From assembly GCF_001720585.1 (NCBI RefSeq), contig NZ_MABH01000122.1:23337-87336 (forward strand): a DNA stretch of 64,000 nucleotides, given 5' to 3'. The position numbers and the translations under genes are program-made. The DNA is from Cereibacter johrii (GTDB taxonomy: Bacteria > Pseudomonadota > Alphaproteobacteria > Rhodobacterales > Rhodobacteraceae). Below the pieces are notes generated by a model. The model did no database searches. It was not told the origin of the DNA and saw only the letters and a program-made list of their open reading frames with translations. Of the stretch, positions 9,003 through 18,156 are shown one piece after another. Numbering within the stretch: the first letter of the stretch is position 1; each line of letters begins with the position of its first letter.

Positions 9003-9500
9003 GTGCAGTCCGATCACCTCCTTCAGCTCTACGTCTCGGAAAGCGACCGGATGGAGCGGCAGATCGCCCGCCGGATCGGCTGCGCGAGCCTCGCGCGTGA
9101 CATCGTCCATGACATCTTCCTGCGTCTGTGGGAGCGTGCCACGCGGCTGAACGGGGAGCCTGCGGCCTATCTCAGTCGCTGCGCGCGCAACGCGGCCGTC
9201 GATCACCTGCGCGCGGAGCAGACCCGGGCGCGGCTGCTTGCCGAGGCCGCCCAGCGCGACGAGGGTCTGCATGCGCCCTCGGCGGAAGACGCGGTCGGCG
9301 CCCGCGACGCGCTGCAGCGGATCGATCTGGCTCTGCTCGCCCTGCCGGAGAAAACCCGGCACATCTTCCTGCTCAACCGCGTCCATGGCCGCAGCTTTTC
9401 CGAGATCGCCGGCGCTTTCGGCATGTCGGAACGCGCGGTGGCCAAGCACATGGCCAAGGCCGTCGCCGCCTGCGCCGCCGCCGCAGAGGTCGGGGCTTGA
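9003..9500 (+). CDS. ECF RNA polymerase sigma factor, FecI type
   Basis: 165 residues starting at GTG 9003. Region 2 is visible in LARDIVHDIFLRLWERA and region 4 in LPEKTRHIFLLNRVHGRSFSEIAGAFGMSERAVAKHM. Its immediate partner is a FecR-like sensor and the next gene is a TonB receptor with an N-terminal signalling domain. By the known Fec/Fpv logic it would direct transcription of the receptor when the receptor binds its ferric siderophore. Its stop overlaps the TTG start of the fecR-like gene (TTGA). Confidence 0.9.
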   Translation: MQSDHLLQLYVSESDRMERQIARRIGCASLARDIVHDIFLRLWERATRLNGEPAAYLSRCARNAAVDHLRAEQTRARLLAEAAQRDEGLHAPSAEDAVGARDALQRIDLALLALPEKTRHIFLLNRVHGRSFSEIAGAFGMSERAVAKHMAKAVAACAAAAEVGA

Positions 9501-10471
9501 CTGGGGATCGCCACCCGACCGAGCCGCAGCGCGCGAAAGCCCGTGACCTCTTTGTCCGCCTGCGCGGCGGCGCGCTGTCGAAACGCGAACTGCAGGTCTG
9601 GCTCGCGGAGGATCCCGCGCATGTTGCCGCCTGGGCCGAGGTCGAAGCGCTCTGGGGCGAGATGCGCGCGCCCGGCGAACGGCTTGCCGAAGCCGAGGCC
9701 GGGGCGCTCTCGGTCTATCTGGCGGCGATGGATCGGGGCGCCCGGCGGCGGCGCGTTCTGCGCGGCGGAGCTGTGGCGGTGCTGGCCCTGGCGATCGGCC
9801 TCGGCGGCCTCTGGCTGCGCCAGCCCCATCTCCTGCAGGATCTCGGAGCGGATTACGCGAGCGCCCGGGGCGAGCGCCGCAGCGTCTCGTTGCCCGACGG
9901 CAGCCGGGTGCTTCTCGACGCGGACAGCGCGATCCGTGTCGACATGGACGGTCCCGACCGCCTTCTGCGGCTGCTGCGCGGGGCGGCCTCGTTCGAGGTC
10001 ACCAGATCGCCGCGACCGTTCCGTGTGCACTTCGGCGAGGGCGAGGTGACCGTGCATGGCACCGTCTTCGACGTCCGGCTGCTGGAGGACGGCGGCCAGA
10101 TCGTCCTCAGGCAAGGCCGCGTGAGCGTCCGCTATCCCGGTCTGCCGGTCGAGCAGCCGCTGGTCCCGGGCGAGCAGTTCAGCGTCGACGGCCCGGGTGG
10201 GCCTTCCGTGGAAGCCGTGGATCTGGCCGAAGCATCGGGCTGGCAGGACGGCAGGTTCGCCTTCTACCGGATGCGGCTCGGCGATCTGGTCGGCACGCTG
10301 GAGCGCTATCTGCCGGGGCACATCCTCATTCCCTCGCGCGACCTCAGAGACAGGCGGGTGTCCGGCAGCCTCGATCTCGATCACCCCGAGGCGGCGCTCG
10401 AGTCGTTGCGCGACACGGTGGGGCTGACCATCACCCACCTGCCCGGATCCGTCCGGATCCTGCGCCCCTAG
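9497..10471 (+). CDS. FecR-type anti-sigma/sigma regulator
   Basis: About 324 residues. The order is an N-terminal cytoplasmic anti-sigma segment (ARDLFVRLRGGALSKREL, AAWAEVEALW), a single membrane helix near residue 90 (AVLALAIGLGGLWL), a periplasmic FecR domain (RSVSLPDGSRVLLDADSAI, TVHGTVFDVRLLEDG) and a C-terminal STN-like segment. The TTG at 9497 is inferred because it overlaps the sigma factor stop and yields the conserved N-terminus; no better start lies downstream. It should relay occupancy of the TonB receptor to the sigma factor. Confidence 0.85.
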   Translation: MTGDRHPTEPQRAKARDLFVRLRGGALSKRELQVWLAEDPAHVAAWAEVEALWGEMRAPGERLAEAEAGALSVYLAAMDRGARRRRVLRGGAVAVLALAIGLGGLWLRQPHLLQDLGADYASARGERRSVSLPDGSRVLLDADSAIRVDMDGPDRLLRLLRGAASFEVTRSPRPFRVHFGEGEVTVHGTVFDVRLLEDGGQIVLRQGRVSVRYPGLPVEQPLVPGEQFSVDGPGGPSVEAVDLAEASGWQDGRFAFYRMRLGDLVGTLERYLPGHILIPSRDLRDRRVSGSLDLDHPEAALESLRDTVGLTITHLPGSVRILRP

Positions 10472-10603
10472 AGCCCGTTTCAGAAAAAACTTGCGACCGC
10501 CGGTTCAGTGATCCCCACCCCGGGACGTGAACCTTAGGAGTGCATGGAAAGCCTGAGCCTTCGCCATCCGTGCTGACTGTGACGAAGGACAAAAGGATAA
10601 TCC

Positions 10604-12958
10604 ATGCGAGGGCAATCCCTTCTCTCCCGGCTGCTGACGACCGCGCTTCTCTGCGGGGCGGCGCTCCCCGTGCTGGCGCAAGGCGTGGCGCACCGGTTCG
10701 ACATTCCGGCGAAACCCGTGACGCGCGCGGTCAATGACATCGGCAGCGTGGCCGGGCTCTCGATCGTGATGCCCGACGTGGGCGCTGTGGCGGTGCGGGG
10801 CAATCCGGTGCAGGGCTCGATGAGCGTCGAGGCGGCGATGGAGACGCTGCTTGCAGGCACCGGCCTCTCGTGGCGCTTCGCCAATGCGGGCACGATCCAC
10901 GTCTTCCAGCGCGCCCCCGCGGGCGCGGCGGACGGCTCGGCCGGCGTGATGCTCGAGCGGATCCGCGTGGCGGGCGACAGCAACGGGGCCACGAGCTTCG
11001 TGGCAGGCGCCAGCGGCACGGCCAGCAAGAGCGGCACGCCCGTTCTGGAAGTGCCGCAGTCGGTCAGCGTGATCGGCCCGCGCCAGATGGAGGCGCAGGG
11101 CGCCCGCTCGGTCACCGAGGCGCTGCGCTATGTGCCGGGCGTCAACATCGAAACCTACGGCCCGGACCCCAAGGGCTTCGAATGGATCATGCTGCGCGGC
11201 TTCAACGGCCAGTCCTCCAGTGCCTATCTCGACGGGCTGCGCCAGATCGCCTCGAACTACAGCCATTTCCGCACCGATCCGCACCAGCTCGAGACGATCG
11301 AGGTGCTGCGCGGGCCATCCTCGGCGCTTTACGGGCAGTCCGATGCGGGCGGCGTGGTCGGCAAGACCTCGAAGCGGCCGGTCACCGAACCGCTGCGCGA
11401 GGCCGAGCTCTCCTACGGCAGCTTCGCCACGACGCAGGCGGCGGTCGATTTCGGGGGCGCGCTCACCGAGGACAAGACGCTGTCCTACCGGCTGGTCGGC
11501 GTGGCGCGCGACGGAAACACCCAATATTCCTACGGCGACGGCACGCGGATGAAGGACGACCGGCTGATGCTGGCGCCCTCGATCACCTGGGCGCCCAGCG
11601 ACGCAACCAGCCTGACCGTCACGGCGCAGGCGCTGCGCGACCGCTCGGGCGGCACGGCGATCTTCTTCACGCCGACCGACATCCTGGTGGGCGACCCGAA
11701 CTTCTCGCGGAGCGAGCAGGACCAGAAGACGCTGGGCTACGAGTTCAGCCACCGGATGGACAATGGCTGGACGGTGCGCCAGAATCTGCGTTACGGGCGC
11801 GTTGATTTCGATCTCGACATGATCGCCATGATCGGGGCGGATGCCACCGGGCTCACGCGGCAGGCGCGGCGCTTCTCGGAAAGCCTCGACAGCCTTGCGG
11901 TCGACACGAACCTCCTGGGCGAGTTCCAGACCGGGCGGCTTTCGCACAAGCTGCTGATCGGGCTCGACCATTCGCGCAGCGACACGGACGCGCGCCGCTG
12001 GAACGGCACCGCGCCCTCGCTCAACCCCTATGCCCCTGTCTACGGCGTGGACGTTCCCACCCCCACGACCGTGGCCTATGACTACACCGAAGAATATCGC
12101 CAGACGGGCCTCTACGTTCAGGACGAAATCCGGCTGGATCGCTTCCTCTTCACGCTGGGCGGGCGTCAGGACTGGCTCAGCACCAGAACCGACGACCACG
12201 TGACCGGAACCGCGCGCGATGTCGATCTCGACAATTTCTCGGGCCGGGTGGGGGTGAGCTACCTGACGGATGCGGGCTTCGTCCCCTACCTCAGCTATTC
12301 GGAGAGCTTCCTGCCGAACCCGGGCCTCGGCTCGGACGGCCGCACCTTCGATCCCACCCGCGGCCAGCAATGGGAGCTGGGAGCGAAGTATCAGCCCTCG
12401 GGCACGGACGCGCTGCTGACGGTGGCGCTGTTCGACATCACCAAGTCGAACGTGCTCACGCCCGAGCTGGGGCCGGGCGGCATTTCCACCGGCTACAACA
12501 TCGCCACGGGCGAGATCCGCTCGCGCGGGATCGAGGTCGAGGGCAAGGCCTCGCTCGGCTCGGGCTGGGACATCGCGGCGAACTACAGCTACAGCGATGT
12601 CGAGATCACCGAGGACAATGCCGGCAACGAGGGCAATCGCCCCGCGCTGGTGCCGAAGTCCCAGGCCTCGCTCTGGCTGAACTACAGCTTCGGCTCGGGC
12701 GCGCTGGACGGCCTCTCGCTCGGCGGCGGGCTGCGCCATGTGGGCACGAGCTTCGGCGACAATGGCAACACGATCAAGGTGGATGGCCGGACGGTGATCG
12801 ACCTCGGCGCGAGCTATGCGCTGAGCGAGACCGCGCGGCTGGCGCTCAATGTGACGAACCTGACGGACAAAGAGTATTTCACCACCTGCGCCAGCGCCTA
12901 TTCCTGCTACGAGGGCGACCGGCGGATGGTCACGGCCAAGATCGCCATCGGCTTCTGA
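10604..12958 (+). CDS. TonB-dependent siderophore receptor with signalling domain (FecA/FhuA-like)
   Basis: 784 residues. A signal peptide (LTTALLCGAALPVLAQ) is followed by an STN domain (about residues 28-105; FDIPAKPVTRAVNDIGSVAG), a plug domain (EVPQSVSVIGPRQMEAQG to about 260) and a 22-strand-type barrel ending in KIAIGF with terminal Phe. The STN domain plus the adjacent FecI/FecR pair indicates surface signalling as well as transport. The closing LNLTDKEYFTTCASAYSCYEG-type region (NLTDKEYF, SCYEGDRR) is typical of hydroxamate-siderophore receptors. Ligand not determined. Confidence 0.9.
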   Translation: MRGQSLLSRLLTTALLCGAALPVLAQGVAHRFDIPAKPVTRAVNDIGSVAGLSIVMPDVGAVAVRGNPVQGSMSVEAAMETLLAGTGLSWRFANAGTIHVFQRAPAGAADGSAGVMLERIRVAGDSNGATSFVAGASGTASKSGTPVLEVPQSVSVIGPRQMEAQGARSVTEALRYVPGVNIETYGPDPKGFEWIMLRGFNGQSSSAYLDGLRQIASNYSHFRTDPHQLETIEVLRGPSSALYGQSDAGGVVGKTSKRPVTEPLREAELSYGSFATTQAAVDFGGALTEDKTLSYRLVGVARDGNTQYSYGDGTRMKDDRLMLAPSITWAPSDATSLTVTAQALRDRSGGTAIFFTPTDILVGDPNFSRSEQDQKTLGYEFSHRMDNGWTVRQNLRYGRVDFDLDMIAMIGADATGLTRQARRFSESLDSLAVDTNLLGEFQTGRLSHKLLIGLDHSRSDTDARRWNGTAPSLNPYAPVYGVDVPTPTTVAYDYTEEYRQTGLYVQDEIRLDRFLFTLGGRQDWLSTRTDDHVTGTARDVDLDNFSGRVGVSYLTDAGFVPYLSYSESFLPNPGLGSDGRTFDPTRGQQWELGAKYQPSGTDALLTVALFDITKSNVLTPELGPGGISTGYNIATGEIRSRGIEVEGKASLGSGWDIAANYSYSDVEITEDNAGNEGNRPALVPKSQASLWLNYSFGSGALDGLSLGGGLRHVGTSFGDNGNTIKVDGRTVIDLGASYALSETARLALNVTNLTDKEYFTTCASAYSCYEGDRRMVTAKIAIGF

Positions 12959-12966
12959 CGGACCCG

Positions 12967-12992
12967 GACGGAGGTGGCCCGCCGCCTCCGTC
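12967..12992. terminator. Long hairpin between receptor and binding-protein genes
   Basis: Two 12-base arms (GACGGAGGTGGC and GCCGCCTCCGTC, one G-T pair) separated by two bases, directly after the receptor stop. It covers a GTG at 12974, which makes that codon an unlikely start for the next gene. Probably attenuates transcription so that the receptor is made in excess over the transporter. Confidence 0.6.
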
Positions 12993-13000
12993 ACCCTCTC

Positions 13001-13858
13001 ATGATCTCGCGCCGTCCTCTCCTCGCGGGCCTTCTGGCCCTGACCCTCCCCGTCCCTGCGCGGGCGGCGGCCGGCCCACGGCTGGCCGTCATCGACTGGG
13101 CCGCGGCCGAGACGCTGATCGCGCTCGACCGGCCGCCGCTCGCGATCTCGGACAGCGGCTATTTCGCCAGCCGCATGCCGTTCGACCTGCCGCCGGGCGT
13201 GGTCGACATCGGGCCCTTCTGGGAGATCAGCCTCGAATATCTGGCGCGGCTCGCGCCCGACCGGATCATCGCGCCGGCCTCGGCCCTGATGATGACGCCG
13301 CGCATCGCCGAGATCGCCCCGGTGGACATCGTGCCGACCGAGACGCGCGGCAGCCGGCTCGATCTCGCCGCCGATCTCGCCCGCCAGATGGCCGCCGTCG
13401 CAGGGCTCGCGCCCGAGAGCGCCGCGCGGCTGGTGGAAGGGACGGAAGCTGCGCTGGCGGCGGCGGGCCGGCGCGCGGGCCGCAGCTCCGTCCTCGTCTG
13501 CGTCCCCGACCTCTCGGGGCGGCTCTTCACCCTCTACGGCCGCGGCAGCCTGCCCGATGCGGTGCTGGCGCGGATGGGCCTCGCCAACGCCTGGACGGGC
13601 CCGGTGACTGCGCTCGGCACCTACCGCGCCAGCCTCGAGGAGCTGATCGGCATGGAAGAGGCCACGATCCTGCTGGTCGAGATCGCCTCGATGCGGCCGC
13701 GGACCGAGCGGATGCTGCGGACGAGCGCCCTCTGGCGCGCGGTGCCCGCCGTCGCGTCGGGGCGTGCGCACTGGATCGGCAATTTCTATCCACAGGGCGG
13801 GCTGCTTTCGGCCCGGCATCTGGCCGGGACGGTCGCCGCGGCCCTCACGCAAGGCTGA
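13001..13858 (+). CDS. Iron-siderophore ABC transporter substrate-binding protein (FhuD-like)
   Basis: 285 residues from ATG 13001. The N-terminus ISRRPLLAGLLALTLPVPARA has a twin-arginine-like SRRPLL start and a signal-peptidase site, as in FhuD/FecB-type proteins. The class III binding-protein fold is suggested by RLAVIDWAAAETLIAL, PPGVVDIGPFWEISLEYLARLAPDRII and AIPAVASGRAHWIG-like segments. It is followed three bases later by the permease. It would carry ferric siderophore from the TonB receptor to the inner-membrane transporter. Confidence 0.85.
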   Translation: MISRRPLLAGLLALTLPVPARAAAGPRLAVIDWAAAETLIALDRPPLAISDSGYFASRMPFDLPPGVVDIGPFWEISLEYLARLAPDRIIAPASALMMTPRIAEIAPVDIVPTETRGSRLDLAADLARQMAAVAGLAPESAARLVEGTEAALAAAGRRAGRSSVLVCVPDLSGRLFTLYGRGSLPDAVLARMGLANAWTGPVTALGTYRASLEELIGMEEATILLVEIASMRPRTERMLRTSALWRAVPAVASGRAHWIGNFYPQGGLLSARHLAGTVAAALTQG

Positions 13859-13861
13859 TCC

Positions 13862-15799
13862 ATGGCGCGCACGCTTCTCCTTCTCCTCGCCGGCGCGCTC
13901 ACGCTGCAAGGTCTGCTGCCCCTCTTGCCCGAGGCGCTGGCGGGCGACGAGCTCGCCCGGCTCGTGCTGACCCAGAGCAGCCTGCCGCGCCTCGCCATGG
14001 CACTTCTCGCGGGATTCCTTCTCTCGATGGCGGGCGAGGTCTGCCAACGCATCTTCGCTAACCCGCTGGCCGAACCCGGGCTCCTCGGCATCTCGGGTGG
14101 CGCCTCGCTGGCGCTGGCCGCGGGGCTGCTGCTGGCTCCGGCTCTCTGGCAGGCCGCGCCGGGGCTCCTTGCCCTGGCCGGAGCCGCGGGCGCGCTGATC
14201 CTGGTGCTGGCCGTCGCATGGGGCCGCGGCCTGCACAGTCAGGCGCTGGTGCTGGCGGGCGTGATGGTCAATCTTTGCGCCGCGGCCGCCCACGCGCTTC
14301 TCGTCCTCTTCAACCACGATTTCCTGCAGGAGCTGCTGACATGGCAGGCCGGATCGCTGGCGCAGGCCGGCTGGCAATCCGGCCTCGGCCTCCTCGCGCA
14401 GACCGCCCCCGTAGCGGGGGCGCTGTGGCTGCTGCACCGGCCGCTCCAGCTTCTGATGCTGGGCGAGGAGACCGCACAGGGCCTCGGCCTCTCCGTGCGC
14501 CGGACCAAGCTCCTGCTGCTCGCCGCCGCGGCCTGGCTCACGGCTTCGGTGGTGGCGACGGTGGGGCTGATCGGCTTCGTGGGGCTCGCGGGCCCCGCGC
14601 TCGCCCGCGGGCTGGGCGGCAGGTCTGGGGGCGTCTCCCGGCCGAACCTGCCCCGCGCGGGCCTCTGGGGCGCGGTCGTGCTGCTGCTTGCCGACCAGAC
14701 GGCGCGGCTGCTCTCGGGTCTCGCCGGGGACGTCCCGGTCGGCGCGGCGTCGGGCCTCTTGATCGGGCCGCTTCTGGTCCTTCTGTCGCTCAGGTCCCGA
14801 AGCCCGGATCTTCCCGCGCGCCACGAGCCGCCGGCGCAGGCCCGCCCCCGGCGCCCGATGCGGGCGCTGCTTCCCCTGGCGCTGGCCGTGCCTGTCCTGC
14901 TGGCCATCGCGCTGCTGATCGGTCGCTCGGAGACCGGCCTGCACCTCACCACGGCCGGGGATCTGGCCGCCGTCCTGCGCTGGCGCCTGCCGCCCCTGCT
15001 GCTCGCGGCCGGCGCAGGCGCCTGCCTCGCGCTCTCGGGCCTTCTGCTCCAGCGCCTCCTGCGCAACCCGCTGACGAGCCCCGACCTCCTCGGCGTCGGG
15101 CATGGGGCGGGCCTCGCCTTCGCGCTGGCCATGGTCTTCCTGCCGGAAAGCGGGCTCGTCTCGCGCTTTGTCCTGACGGCCACGGGCGCAGGCGCGATGC
15201 TGGCCCTGGTGACGCTGCTGGCCGCGCGCGCCCGGTTTGCGGTCTCGCGTCTGCTGCTGATCGGCGTGGGGCTCGGCAGCACGGCCCAGGCGTTTCTGAC
15301 GCTGGTGCTCGCCTCCGGCGGGCCGAAAGGCGCAGCGCTCCTCAGCTGGTTCTCCGGGTCCACCGGCGGCGCGAGCCTCGCCCAGGCTCTGCTGGCCTGG
15401 AGCGTGGCATTCGCGGTACTGGCGGCGGCGCTCCTCCTGCGGCGCTGGTTCGACCTGCTCGCGCTCGACAAGGCGGTCGCCGCAGGGCGCGGGCTGGCCG
15501 TGACGCCCGCCCGCGCTGCGGGGCTGGCACTCGCGTCTCTTGCCGCTGCCGCGGGCACGATCGCCCTCGGCCCGATCAGCTTCGTCGGCCTGATCGTGCC
15601 CCATCTCGTGGCGACCATGGGGTTCCGCGCCACCGCGCCGGCGGCCCTCGCTTCGGTCGCGACCGGCGCCTCGGTCATGGTCCTTGCGCAATGGGTGGGC
15701 GGGCTGCTGGCCTGGCCTTGGCCGATCTCGCCTGGCCTGCTCGCAGCGCTCCTGGGCGGCCCCTTCTTTCTCTGGCAACTCCGCAAGCGTGCCGCGTGA
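13862..15799 (+). CDS. Fused iron-siderophore permease (FhuB-like)
   Basis: 645 residues containing two tandem FecCD-type permease halves, each with about ten membrane helices; the halves meet near residue 330. The duplicated signature is visible as NPLAEPGLLGISGGASLA (first half) and NPLTSPDLLGVGHGAGLA (second half), with GLIGFVGLAGPALAR and GPISFVGLIVPHLVA as the ATPase-contacting loops. The fused plan is that of FhuB rather than of separate FecC/FecD, and supports hydroxamate siderophore transport. Spacing to both neighbours is minimal. Confidence 0.9.
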   Translation: MARTLLLLLAGALTLQGLLPLLPEALAGDELARLVLTQSSLPRLAMALLAGFLLSMAGEVCQRIFANPLAEPGLLGISGGASLALAAGLLLAPALWQAAPGLLALAGAAGALILVLAVAWGRGLHSQALVLAGVMVNLCAAAAHALLVLFNHDFLQELLTWQAGSLAQAGWQSGLGLLAQTAPVAGALWLLHRPLQLLMLGEETAQGLGLSVRRTKLLLLAAAAWLTASVVATVGLIGFVGLAGPALARGLGGRSGGVSRPNLPRAGLWGAVVLLLADQTARLLSGLAGDVPVGAASGLLIGPLLVLLSLRSRSPDLPARHEPPAQARPRRPMRALLPLALAVPVLLAIALLIGRSETGLHLTTAGDLAAVLRWRLPPLLLAAGAGACLALSGLLLQRLLRNPLTSPDLLGVGHGAGLAFALAMVFLPESGLVSRFVLTATGAGAMLALVTLLAARARFAVSRLLLIGVGLGSTAQAFLTLVLASGGPKGAALLSWFSGSTGGASLAQALLAWSVAFAVLAAALLLRRWFDLLALDKAVAAGRGLAVTPARAAGLALASLAAAAGTIALGPISFVGLIVPHLVATMGFRATAPAALASVATGASVMVLAQWVGGLLAWPWPISPGLLAALLGGPFFLWQLRKRAA

Positions 15800-15845
15800 C
15801 GCCGCGCCGCGGAAGGCTCCTGCCCCGTCACGGCGAAGGATATCC

Positions 15846-16655
15846 ATGACCCACAGCTCTCCAGAATTCGACCTCCGTCAGGCGAGCGTGCAGATCGCGG
15901 GTCGGCAACTCCTTGAAGGGCTGGATCTCCGCATCGCCCGCGGGTCCGTGGCCGGCATCCTCGGCCCCAACGGCTCGGGAAAATCGACCCTCATGCGCCT
16001 GATGACGCGGCAGCTCGCGCCCTCCGCCGGGCAGGTCCTGTTTCGCGGCCGGCCTCTGAGCGCCTATGCCGCCGGCGACCTTGCCCGGCAACTGGCGCAT
16101 CTGCCGCAGACGCCGCCCCACGTCCCCGGCCTGACGGTGGCCGAGCTGGTGGCGCTCGGCCGCTTTCCCTGGCACGGCGCCTTCGGCCGCTTCGGCGCCG
16201 AGGACCGCGCCCGCCAGCAGGACGCCCTGCGCCAGGCAGGCCTCGCCGACCAGGCGGATAGTCCCGTCGAGACCCTTTCCGGCGGCGAGCGGCAGCGAGC
16301 CTGGATCGCCATGCTCCTCGCGCAGGGGGCGGGTTGCCTGCTCCTGGACGAGCCCACCTCCGCGCTCGATCCCGCGCATCAGATCGAGGTGTTGTCGCTC
16401 CTTCGCGGGCTCAACCGCCGGCAGGGGCTGACCGTGGTGATGGTGCTGCACGACGTGAACCTTGCCGCGCGCTTCTGCGACGATCTCGTGGCGCTGCGGG
16501 CCGGCAAGATCCTCGACAGCGGCCCTGTCGCCGACATCCTGCAGCCCATCCGCCTGCAACGCATCTACGACCTGCCGATGCTGCAGCTGCCTCACCCGGA
16601 CTCCGGCCGCGCACTGGTGGTGCCGAGGGAGAAGGGCGATGGAGCCCCCTGGTGA
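15846..16655 (+). CDS. Iron-siderophore ABC transporter ATPase (FhuC/FecE-like)
   Basis: 269 residues from ATG 15846. Walker A GPNGSGKST is near residue 40, the signature LSGGERQRAWIA near 145, Walker B CLLLDEPTSALD near 162, and the switch His in VLHDVNLAARF near 200. It pairs with the permease just upstream to power uptake. A longer open frame upstream lies inside the permease gene and is not used. Confidence 0.9.
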   Translation: MTHSSPEFDLRQASVQIAGRQLLEGLDLRIARGSVAGILGPNGSGKSTLMRLMTRQLAPSAGQVLFRGRPLSAYAAGDLARQLAHLPQTPPHVPGLTVAELVALGRFPWHGAFGRFGAEDRARQQDALRQAGLADQADSPVETLSGGERQRAWIAMLLAQGAGCLLLDEPTSALDPAHQIEVLSLLRGLNRRQGLTVVMVLHDVNLAARFCDDLVALRAGKILDSGPVADILQPIRLQRIYDLPMLQLPHPDSGRALVVPREKGDGAPW

Positions 16656-17067
16656 AGGGCCCCGGCCATGACGGGGTAAGGGCACGATCAGCCGGCATTT
16701 GCGCAAATTGCTGCTCCAGAGCGTCGCTCGCGAGGTCTGGCGCTGCAGCCGGGGCGTGGCTGCAGGCGCTCCTGCGATCCGCCGGCCCCTTTGGGAGGAT
16801 CGGAACACGCACTGCGCCTTCGGATCGGTCGCGTCGATCATGGCCACCGGGTGGCAGGCTACCCATCATAAGGGATGAGGACGATTTCGCCTTACCTCGG
16901 GACGTCCGACTGACATAGGGGCGATAACGGTTTGCCCCCGCCTGAGGCGCGTCACCGGCGCCGAAGCAAATCGGCTCTCCCACGCGGGCGGGCCTCCCCC
17001 TTTACTTTCATGGCAGGATCAGGGAAGTCCGCGGTGTCGGTCGGTCCGCACGAAAGCAGATCCAATC
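16656..17067. other. Intergenic stretch with a possible IS5 transposase scrap
   Basis: About 410 bp without an intact gene. On the minus strand near 16840 the frame reads MIDATDPKAQ, which resembles the MIDATxLKAH block of IS5-family transposases, but the following residues do not continue the match. It also separates the iron-uptake operon from the polysaccharide cluster. Confidence 0.3.
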
Positions 17068-18156
17068 ATGCCTCTCGCTACTGATCGCGGAACCCGCCGC
17101 GTCGTGATGGTTGCGCACAGCCACGTCCTGGGCGGGATCGAGCGCCATGTGCTCGCCCTGTCGAACGCGCTCGCTCGGGGCGGCCATCGAGTTGCCTATG
17201 CCGGGCCGCTGAACAGCTGGCTGGGCGACCAGATGACATCGGCCGGACATGCGCATATCCATCTCCCGATGCATGGGATGTACGACCCGCTGTCGGCATG
17301 GAGGCTCCGATCCTTCGCGCGCAGCTGGAAGGCGGACATTCTCCACGGCCACGGTCAGCGGGGAACGCGCTACGCGAGATGGGCCGCCGCAACTCGCTGG
17401 CCTGTCATTGCGACCGCTCACTCCACAACCGCATGGAAATGGTTCGGGCCGAACCACCCGATCATCGCGGTCTCGGGGGCCGTGCGCGACATGCTGCTGA
17501 CGCAGGGCTTCGCGGCGGACAATGTCCCGCTCGTCCATCTCGGCGTCCCGGACGCAGGCGCGGCGGCTCCTCCGGCACCGGGTCCCATCCGGAATGAGCG
17601 GCCGCTGATGCTCGGCATGCTGGGGCGCATGGAGCCCGTCAAGGGACACGACATCGCCCTGCAGGCGCTTCGCCTTCTTTCGGGGCGCGTCCCGGCACGC
17701 CTGGTCTTCATCGGCGCGGATACGACCGATTGGGCGCAGCGCATGAGGGCGCTGACGGCCGAGCTGGGCCTCGGCCATCTGGTTGAGTTCTGGGGACAGC
17801 GGTCGGACATTCAGGAGGTTTTCGGGCGCATGGATGTGATGCTCCTGCCCTCCCGGCGCGAGGCCTTGAGCCTTTCCCTGATCGAAGGCGCAGCGGCGGG
17901 GCGCCCCACCATCGGCGCGCGCGTGGGCGGCATCCCCGAGGTCATCGAGGACGGGTTGTCCGGCTTGCTGGTGCCCCGGGAGGATCCGGCCGCGCTCGCC
18001 GATGCCATCGCGAGGCTGGCGCAGGACGACGCCGAACGTCTGCGCATGGGCGCCGAGGCCCGATCCCGCTTCGAAACAGGCTTCCGCGAGGAGATCATGC
18101 TGGAGAGGACCGTCACCTGCTACGATCGGCTTCTGGAACGGGAAGCGGTGCGATGA
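17068..18156 (+). CDS. Glycosyltransferase, GT4 family
   Basis: 362 residues. The N-terminal Rossmann half begins VVMVAHSHVLGGIERHVLAL, with the GGIE sugar-acceptor loop. The C-terminal nucleotide-sugar half has GMLGRMEPVKGHDIALQAL, MLLPSRREALSLSLIEGAAAGRPTI and a G-V-GGIPEVI block, the GT4 ExE-type donor site being EALSLSLIE. It starts a polysaccharide cluster and overlaps the next gene by 4 bp (ATGA). The donor sugar cannot be read from sequence. Confidence 0.85.
   Translation: MPLATDRGTRRVVMVAHSHVLGGIERHVLALSNALARGGHRVAYAGPLNSWLGDQMTSAGHAHIHLPMHGMYDPLSAWRLRSFARSWKADILHGHGQRGTRYARWAAATRWPVIATAHSTTAWKWFGPNHPIIAVSGAVRDMLLTQGFAADNVPLVHLGVPDAGAAAPPAPGPIRNERPLMLGMLGRMEPVKGHDIALQALRLLSGRVPARLVFIGADTTDWAQRMRALTAELGLGHLVEFWGQRSDIQEVFGRMDVMLLPSRREALSLSLIEGAAAGRPTIGARVGGIPEVIEDGLSGLLVPREDPAALADAIARLAQDDAERLRMGAEARSRFETGFREEIMLERTVTCYDRLLEREAVR

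Noticed and set aside
10505..15847. Very long minus-strand frame (about 1780 codons) opposite the siderophore genes
   Set aside because: It is the shadow of strongly GC3-biased plus-strand genes; composition is Arg/Ala/Gly/Gln-rich with no domains.
16719..16847. MIDATDPKAQ on the minus strand as an IS5 transposase
   Set aside because: Only one short block matches; the next codons do not continue the family, so it is mentioned only as a possible scrap.
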